A stretch of DNA of 28,277 nt, from positions 1 to 28,277 of the forward strand of contig DASYUK010000311.1 of NCBI GenBank assembly GCA_036001325.1, read 5' to 3'. The notes under the pieces were generated by a model, which saw nothing but the letters and a program-made list of their open reading frames with translations, was not told the origin of the DNA and made no database searches. This document shows, in pieces, positions 23,359-28,277 of this stretch (its first letter is position 1; every line of letters begins with the position of its first letter). The position numbers were made by a program, and so were the translations under genes. Origin of the DNA: DASVHS01 sp036001325. Lineage in GTDB: Bacteria; Acidobacteriota; Thermoanaerobaculia; Gp7-AA8.

Positions 23359-24161
23359 ACGTCGTTCTTCCTCATCCTGAATTTCTCGGCGATCGTTTTC
23401 ACCGCATCATTGCGGCGCATGCCCGTCTCGCGCAGTCGTTGAAATTCCGCGGAGATCTCTTCCTGCGATGCCTCTTCGGCCTCGACGACCGGCGCGCCGA
23501 GGACGATGGTGATCTCGCCTTTGATGCTCTCGCGGGCGTCGAGGGTCTCGAGCACGGAGTCGATCGTCCCGCTGATGATCTCCTCGTGCATCTTCGTCAG
23601 CTCGCGCGCCACCGTCAGCTCGGCATCGCCGAACGACTCTCGCGCCTCTTTGAGTGACGTGAGCACGCGCTCCGGCGCCTCGTAGATGATCACGGTGTGC
23701 CTGAGCTCCGCGGCGCGACGATAGAAATCGCGCCGCTGTCCTTCCCGGTGCGGCGCGAATCCGAGGAAGGTGAAGGGAAGGGGAGCGAGGCCGCTGGCGA
23801 CCAGCGCGAGAACACCGGCGAATGGTCCAGGGACCGGTTCGACGGCGATGTCGTGTTCGCGCGCGAGCCGCACGATGCGGTAGCCGGGATCGGAGACGAC
23901 GGGCATGCCGGCGTCGCTGACGAGCGCGAGCGTCGCTCCTTTTTCCATTCGCTCGATGAGGCGTGGCGCTTTCTCATCCTCGTTGTGCTCGTGATAGCTC
24001 TCGGTCGGCGTCTCGATGCCGAAATGCGTGAGAAGCTTGCGCGTGTGGCGCGTGTCTTCGCAGAGGATCGTATCGGCGGACTTGAGCGCTTCGATGGCGC
24101 GCGGCGATAGATCGGCGAGATTGCCGATCGGCGTGCCCACGATGAGCAACTTACCGGGCAT
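23313..24161 (-). CDS. rsmI: 16S rRNA (cytidine-1402-2'-O)-methyltransferase
   Basis: 282 residues from ATG 24161 (MPGKLLIVGTPIGNL), the normal family N terminus. Tetrapyrrole-methylase fold with TPIGNLADLSPRA, LCEDTRHTRKLL, the SAM-site segment SDAGMPVVSDPG and VEPVPGP. It methylates the ribose of C1402 in the decoding centre, together with RsmH. The start overlaps the upstream TrmH-family gene by 11 nt, so two RNA-methylating enzymes are probably made from one mRNA. The 3' end overlaps pgsA by 46 nt tail to tail. A C-terminal extension (about 225-282) rich in Glu and Arg is present, as in many RsmI proteins. Confidence 0.95.
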   Translation of the reverse strand: MPGKLLIVGTPIGNLADLSPRAIEALKSADTILCEDTRHTRKLLTHFGIETPTESYHEHNEDEKAPRLIERMEKGATLALVSDAGMPVVSDPGYRIVRLAREHDIAVEPVPGPFAGVLALVASGLAPLPFTFLGFAPHREGQRRDFYRRAAELRHTVIIYEAPERVLTSLKEARESFGDAELTVARELTKMHEEIISGTIDSVLETLDARESIKGEITIVLGAPVVEAEEASQEEISAEFQRLRETGMRRNDAVKTIAEKFRMRKNDVYRLLLNTARANFTK

Positions 24162-24861
24162 CGTAGCTCTTGGAAAGCAGGATTGCGGCCGATGCCGCGA
24201 CATTCAGCGATTCGACGCGCGAGGACATCGGAATCGCGATCAGTTTCGCGCGGCGACGGATCTCATCCGAGACGCCGCTGCCTTCGCTGCCGAAGACGAT
24301 CACCGCCCCGCGCGCCGGTGGCGCGATTGCATCCCCGCGGGAGTCGGCGGCGAACAGAGGCAAACCGTCCAGATCAGACACTGTCGCACTGACAACCGGA
24401 ATCGAGAGCACCGCGCCCACAGACGCGCGGATCGCTTTCGGCGAATAAGCATCGGCGCAGCCGGGAAGCAGCACAACACCTGCACAATCAAACGCAGCGG
24501 CAAGTCGCACGATCGTTCCGACATTTCCGGGATCCTGCACGCCATCGAGCGCAACGACAACCGAGGACCGAGACCCGAGGACCGAGGACAGCGTGAATCG
24601 AGGACGTTCAAACAGGCCGATCACATTCTGCGGTGATTTGGTTTCAGCGAGCGAGTCGAACAGATCGGATGAGAACGCGATCTCCTGCGACCCGCGACTC
24701 TGGACCTGCGATCTGTAAAAAATCGCAATCGGCTTCCACCCATTCGCGATCGCATCCGCCACTTGTTTCGGTCCTTCGATCGCGATCTCGTCGCGGTGTT
24801 CGCGCAACGCTTCGCGCACGCGCTTGAACCAAACGTTCTGCCGGCTTGTAATCGTTTTCAT
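24151..24861 (-). CDS. TrmH/SpoU-family RNA 2'-O-methyltransferase
   Basis: 236 residues from ATG 24861 (MKTITSRQNVWFKRVR). An N-terminal substrate-binding domain (about 1-90) is followed by a SPOUT domain with all three motifs: QDPGNVGTIVRLAAAF (about 105-120), FGSEGSGVS, and IPMSSRVESLNVAASAAILL near the end. Related enzymes methylate 23S rRNA or tRNA; the exact site is not deducible. Two heptad arrays lie inside the gene, at 24684-24711 (residues about 51-60) and 24562-24589 (residues about 91-100). They give low-complexity Ser/Arg/Gln stretches (YRSQVQSRGSQ; SSVLGSRSSVVV). The gene is upstream of and overlaps rsmI. The frame stays open beyond the start, antisense to the next gene. Confidence 0.9.
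   Translation of the reverse strand: MKTITSRQNVWFKRVREALREHRDEIAIEGPKQVADAIANGWKPIAIFYRSQVQSRGSQEIAFSSDLFDSLAETKSPQNVIGLFERPRFTLSSVLGSRSSVVVALDGVQDPGNVGTIVRLAAAFDCAGVVLLPGCADAYSPKAIRASVGAVLSIPVVSATVSDLDGLPLFAADSRGDAIAPPARGAVIVFGSEGSGVSDEIRRRAKLIAIPMSSRVESLNVAASAAILLSKSYDAR
24562..24589. repeat. Heptad array CGAGGAC inside the TrmH-family gene
   Basis: Four consecutive 7-mers: CGAGGAC, CGAGACC, CGAGGAC, CGAGGAC. The 28-bp array codes for the interdomain linker of the RNA methyltransferase on the minus strand. Confidence 0.8.
24684..24711. repeat. Heptad array CCTGCGA inside the TrmH-family gene
   Basis: Four consecutive 7-mers: CCTGCGA, CCCGCGA, CTCTGGA, CCTGCGA. The 28-bp array lies in the N-terminal domain coding region, about 95 bp from the CGAGGAC array. 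Confidence 0.75.
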
Positions 24862-24879
24862 TAGAATGCGCGGCGGTTG

Positions 24880-26037
24880 ATGATACCGAAGCCCTCCGTA
24901 TGGTCCGCGTTTTGGACCTTTCCGAGCATTCTCCTTTCCGCGTTCATCATCGCCTGGGGCGCTGAAGCGGCGCAGTTCCTGATCTCGCAGGGCCTCGCGC
25001 TGGCGATTCTGGCGTGGCTGCAGACGCTCCCGGAGTTCGCCGTGGAAGCGGTGATCGCGTGGGAAGCTGGAAAAGATCCGACCAAGACGCACCTCGCCAT
25101 CGCGAACTTCACCGGCAGCCTGCGCCTGCTCGTCGGCCTCGGCTGGCCGATGATCTATTTCGTCGCCGCCGGATTCGGTTGGAAACGGCATGGGCGCTTC
25201 ATCAATCTCGAGCTCGAAGAAGAGCATTCGATCGAAGTCTTCGGGCTGCTGCTGCCGATCCTCTACTTCGCGTTCATCTGGTGGAAGGGGACACTCACCG
25301 TCTGGGATGCCATTCCACTCACCGCCTTTTACGTGCTCTATCTCTTCGTTCTCTGGAAGCTCCCTCCGCAGGAGAGCGATGCCGAAGCGCTCGAGGATCT
25401 CGGCGCGATTCCGAGACGGGTCCTCGGCCTCGAGCCGCGGTTGCGCAACACCGCGATCTGGGCGCTCTTCATCGTCGGCGGCATCATCCTCTACTTCTCC
25501 GCGCATCCGTTCCTCTATTCGATGCTGGCGATTGCGACGACTCTCGGCGTTTCGACATTCGTATTCGTGCAGTGGGTCGCTCCGTTCCTCTCCGAGTTTC
25601 CGGAGAAGCTGAGCGCGTTCTACTGGGCTCGCAAGGTGAGCACCGCGAATGTCGCGCTGATGAACATGGTGTCGTCGAACATCAATCAGTGGAGCATTCT
25701 CTCGGCGATGATCCCGGTGATCTTCGTGATCAGCGCCGGCACGCTCAAGCCTCTGCGCTTCGACGGGTTTCAGCGACAGGAGATCCTGCTCACAATCCTG
25801 CAGAGTTTTCTCGGATTTCTTCTGCTGCTCAACCTTCAGCTCAAGTTCCACGAGGCCTTCGTCCTCTTTGCGTTCTGGCTCATCCAGTTCGTCATTCCGT
25901 CGTCGCGGCACACGATGATCTACGTCTATCTGGCCTGGTGCGGGATCGAGCTCGTCCGGATGATCGTCTTCGATCGCGCCGCGCCGCGCGCGTGGACCGG
26001 GCTGCGAAGGACGTTGGTGCGCCGATTTGCCCGATGA
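24880..26037 (+). CDS. Polytopic membrane protein resembling sodium/calcium exchangers (CaCA superfamily)
   Basis: 385 residues from ATG 24880; a TTG directly before it could add one residue. About ten hydrophobic segments. Two related segments look like the alpha repeats of CaCA exchangers: LQTLPEFAVEAVIAW with ANFTGSLRLL (about 48-84), and FLSEFPEKLSAFYWARKV with MNMVSSNINQWSIL (about 235-270). Each has the Pro-Glu pair expected in the ion site. A charged cytoplasmic loop (about 163-185) separates the halves. Substrate and direction are unknown, and the repeats diverge from the usual GTSLPE. It is divergent from the TrmH gene with only 18 bp between starts, so each promoter must lie largely inside the other gene. 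Confidence 0.7.
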   Translation: MIPKPSVWSAFWTFPSILLSAFIIAWGAEAAQFLISQGLALAILAWLQTLPEFAVEAVIAWEAGKDPTKTHLAIANFTGSLRLLVGLGWPMIYFVAAGFGWKRHGRFINLELEEEHSIEVFGLLLPILYFAFIWWKGTLTVWDAIPLTAFYVLYLFVLWKLPPQESDAEALEDLGAIPRRVLGLEPRLRNTAIWALFIVGGIILYFSAHPFLYSMLAIATTLGVSTFVFVQWVAPFLSEFPEKLSAFYWARKVSTANVALMNMVSSNINQWSILSAMIPVIFVISAGTLKPLRFDGFQRQEILLTILQSFLGFLLLLNLQLKFHEAFVLFAFWLIQFVIPSSRHTMIYVYLAWCGIELVRMIVFDRAAPRAWTGLRRTLVRRFAR

Positions 26038-26066
26038 TCTGGTAAAAAGGACGGGGAGAGCCACCG

Positions 26067-27269
26067 TTGACCACGGCCACAAACCGCGAGATCCGCTTTT
26101 CGAAGCGGGTTGACAGCATCTCCGAGTCGCCGACTCTGTCGGTGCTCGCCAGGGCCACCGCGCTCGTGGCGCAGGGGATCGATCTCGTCGACTTCGGTCC
26201 CGGCGAGCCCGACTTCGCCACGCCGAAGAATGTTGGTGAGGCGGGAAAGCGCGCGATCGATCAGGGATTGACGAAGTACACGCATGTGAACGGCACCAGG
26301 GCGCTGCGTGAAACGATCGCCGCGCGCTACAACAGGCGCTATGGAACAAATCTCGTCATCGACAACGTCATCGCCGGCAGCGGCGGCAAGCAGGAGCTGT
26401 TCAACGTCATGCTCTCGCTGGTCAGCGATGGCGACGAGGTGATCATTCACGCACCTTACTGGGTCAGCTTTCCTGATCAGGTCGCCTTCGCCGGCGGAAA
26501 ACCCGTCTTCGCGCGGACGGATGCGTCGAATCGGTTTCGACCGACGTTCGACATCTTCGAGCGCGCCGCGTCGAAGAAGACGCGCGGCGTCATCATCAAT
26601 TCGCCGTGCAACCCGACCGGCGCTGTGATCGAAGAAGGGGAGCTGCGCAGGATCGTCGAGTGGTGCGTCTCACGCGATCTCTTCCTGATTTTCGACGAGA
26701 CGTACGAACTGTTCGTGTATAACGGAAACAAACACACATCGGCGATGAGCTGGTTCGATCAGTACCCGGAGAACATCATCGTCGTGAACTCGATGTCGAA
26801 GACGTTCGCGATGACCGGCTGGCGCCTCGGCTACGCGGTCGCCCACCCCGAAATCATCGCCGCCCTTGGAAAGATTCAGAGTCACTCGACCTCGAACCCG
26901 AGCTCGATCGCGCAAGCCGCTGCGCTCGAAGCGCTCAATGGCGATGACTCCGCGGTGCGCCGGATGCACGAGGCTTATGCGGAGCGGCGCGCGTATCTCG
27001 TGCCAGCACTCAACGCGATCGAAGGTTTCTGCTGTGCCGATCCCGATGGCTCTTTCTACGTCTTCCCGGAGATCAAGAGCTTCTTCGGCAAAAGCGGGAT
27101 CCACGACTCGAACTCGTTCGCCACGTTCCTGCTCGATGAAGCGCGTGTCGCCGTCGTCCCCGGCATCGCGTTCGGCGGCGACGACTGCGTGCGCATCAGC
27201 TATGCGACGTCGATGGAGCGGATCAAGGAAGGCGTAGCGCGGATCGCGGCGGCGGTGAAGAAGCTGTAA
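26067..27269 (+). CDS. Aspartate aminotransferase, class I fold type I PLP enzyme (1-beta type)
   Basis: 400 residues. The start is a TTG at 26067 preceded by GGGGAG; no ATG occurs near the N terminus, and the family's N-terminal segment (SKRVDSISESPTLSV) begins about 12 residues in. PLP features: PGEPDF substrate loop (45-50), NSPCNPTG (178-185), DETYE (210-214) and the Schiff-base lysine Lys245 in NSMSKTFAMTGWRLGY. VRISYATS near residue 385 carries the carboxylate-binding Arg. It transaminates aspartate with 2-oxoglutarate; some 1-beta enzymes also act on prephenate, which could link it to pheA, but that is speculation. Cytoplasmic. Confidence 0.93.
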   Translation: MTTATNREIRFSKRVDSISESPTLSVLARATALVAQGIDLVDFGPGEPDFATPKNVGEAGKRAIDQGLTKYTHVNGTRALRETIAARYNRRYGTNLVIDNVIAGSGGKQELFNVMLSLVSDGDEVIIHAPYWVSFPDQVAFAGGKPVFARTDASNRFRPTFDIFERAASKKTRGVIINSPCNPTGAVIEEGELRRIVEWCVSRDLFLIFDETYELFVYNGNKHTSAMSWFDQYPENIIVVNSMSKTFAMTGWRLGYAVAHPEIIAALGKIQSHSTSNPSSIAQAAALEALNGDDSAVRRMHEAYAERRAYLVPALNAIEGFCCADPDGSFYVFPEIKSFFGKSGIHDSNSFATFLLDEARVAVVPGIAFGGDDCVRISYATSMERIKEGVARIAAAVKKL

Positions 27270-27336
27270 GTCGCTGGAATCCGGCCGGACAGGGCGCCGT
27301 TTCGCTCTCAGACTTATCCCTACAAAAGGAGACGTT

Positions 27337-28277
27337 GTGAAGAAGACAACCATGCTCATGATTTTTCTTGCGCTCTGCTTCGGCATCGCAGTGGCGCAGG
27401 ACAAGCCGGCGGCACCTCCTGCGCAGCCACAGGCGACGACCACCGATCCGATCATCGTCGCGGCCGGCGACGTGACGATCCGGCAGTCGGAGTTCGAGAA
27501 TGCGATCAAGACGCTTCCGCCGGAGTATCAGCAGTTCGCCACCGGTCCCGGCAAGAAGCAGTTCGCTGAGGACTACCTCCGCATGAAGATGCTGGCGGCG
27601 CAGGGATTCAAGGACAACCTGCAGAACGATCCCGAGGTCACGCAGCAGCTCAATCTCATGCGCGAGAACCTCGTCGCGAATGCGGAGCTCCAGAAGATGG
27701 AGAAGAGCATCCAGCTCAGCGACGCCGATCTGCAGGCCATTTATGACAAGAGCAAGAACGAGTACGAACAGGTCAAGGCGCGTCACATCCTCATCGCGTT
27801 CAAGGGCAGCCCGGCCGCACAGGCGGGAAAGAAGGAGCTGACTGAGGACGAAGCGAAGGCGAAGGCGGAAGACATCAAGAAGAAGCTTCAGGCCGGCGCA
27901 TCCTTCGAGGACCTCGCCAAGAGCGAGTCGGATGATAAGGGTTCCGGCGCCCGCGGCGGCGACCTCGGCTCATTCTCGCGCGGCCAGATGGTGCCGGAGT
28001 TCGAGAAAGCCGCGTTTGAAGCCAAGCCCGGCGAGATCGTCGGACCCGTGCGCACGCAGTACGGTTATCACATCATCAAGGTCGAATCGCACGACATGAC
28101 GCCCTTCGAGAAGGTGAAGGACACGCTCGCCAAGCGTGAGCGCCAGCGCCGGCTGCAGGAGTCGCTCGACACGATGAAGAAGAACGCCAATCCGACGTTC
28201 AACGAAGCGTACTTCACGCCTCCCCCGCCGCCCGCGCCGAAGATGGAAGCCGCGCCGACGCCGGCAGCGAAGCCGGT
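27337..28277 (+). CDS. PpiC/PrsA-like exported peptidyl-prolyl cis-trans isomerase, 3' end beyond the window
   Basis: At least 313 residues, cut by the window edge. The GTG start at 27337 is supported by AAGGAG 6 nt upstream and by a signal peptide (KKTTMLMIFLALCFGIAVAQ). An N-terminal SurA-like helical chaperone region (about 40-140; EYQQFATGPGKKQFAEDYL and similar) is followed by a parvulin domain (about 145-250): VKARHILIAF, FEDLAKSESDD, GGDLGSFSRGQMVPEFEKAAF, and YGYHIIKVES. It should assist folding of secreted or outer-membrane proteins in the periplasm. The visible C terminus is Pro/Ala/Lys-rich and repetitive (PPPPPAPK). It is probably transcribed separately from the aminotransferase 67 bp upstream. 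Confidence 0.92.
   Translation, partial: MKKTTMLMIFLALCFGIAVAQDKPAAPPAQPQATTTDPIIVAAGDVTIRQSEFENAIKTLPPEYQQFATGPGKKQFAEDYLRMKMLAAQGFKDNLQNDPEVTQQLNLMRENLVANAELQKMEKSIQLSDADLQAIYDKSKNEYEQVKARHILIAFKGSPAAQAGKKELTEDEAKAKAEDIKKKLQAGASFEDLAKSESDDKGSGARGGDLGSFSRGQMVPEFEKAAFEAKPGEIVGPVRTQYGYHIIKVESHDMTPFEKVKDTLAKRERQRRLQESLDTMKKNANPTFNEAYFTPPPPPAPKMEAAPTPAAKP

Noticed and set aside
24862..26349. Open minus-strand frame extending the TrmH-family protein upstream by about 490 residues.
   Set aside because: It is antisense to the CaCA-like gene, rich in Arg/Glu/Asp low-complexity, and the normal TrmH N terminus starts at 24861.
27280..27289. Palindrome TCCGGCCGGA after the aminotransferase as a terminator.
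   Set aside because: No loop and no U-run; ten bases of perfect dyad in GC-rich DNA are not strong evidence.

Overview
The window is a GC-rich, densely packed bacterial chromosome segment with about 26 protein genes, one tRNA and no mobile element. The best guess at its source is a soil or sediment Acidobacteriota-like lineage. The reasons are an Oar-type TonB-dependent receptor with an N-terminal carboxypeptidase-regulatory domain, several secreted peptidases and alpha/beta hydrolases, an FG-GAP/VCBS repeat protein, a diderm-type lipoprotein set, and many short intergenic repeat arrays. This placement is an inference from gene content, not from a marker gene. There are no phage genes, transposases, CRISPR arrays or toxin-antitoxin pairs, and no gap between genes reaches 300 bases.

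Layout. (1) 1-3693, minus strand: a tight operon of uvrD-type helicase, SAM methyltransferase and peptidase E. (2) 3687-5719, plus: pheA (prephenate dehydratase) from a promoter overlapping the uvrD start, then a lipoprotein alpha/beta hydrolase. (3) 5780-7686, minus: two secreted proteins of unknown function. (4) 7751-14974, plus: exported oligoendopeptidase F, a frame-broken VCBS-repeat gene, and a TonB-dependent receptor whose start codon lies in a 15-bp perfect inverted repeat. (5) 15012-16960, minus: secreted S9-type hydrolase translationally coupled to a cyanophycinase-like S51 peptidase. (6) 17107-20388, minus: 6-phosphofructokinase, threonine dehydrogenase and an alpha/beta hydrolase. 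(7) 20424-22481: thioesterase (plus), a coupled pair of DUF3175 protein and YHS-like lipoprotein (minus), and a lipoprotein (plus). (8) 22556-28277: tRNA-Leu(CAG), pgsA, rsmI, a TrmH-family RNA methyltransferase, a CaCA-exchanger-like membrane protein, an aspartate aminotransferase, and a PpiC-type peptidyl-prolyl isomerase running off the end.

Most genes are housekeeping or secretion-related. The least ordinary signals are in the non-coding structure. At least six loci carry short arrays with a strict 7-bp period but a different unit sequence at each locus; two of these lie inside the coding sequence of one RNA methyltransferase. A 54-bp double palindrome sits in frame inside the uvrD-type gene. 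The TonB receptor start codon is enclosed by a perfect dyad with its Shine-Dalgarno in the loop. The VCBS gene has six +/-1 frame changes between two intact neighbours. I see no convincing new multi-gene defence or metabolic system.
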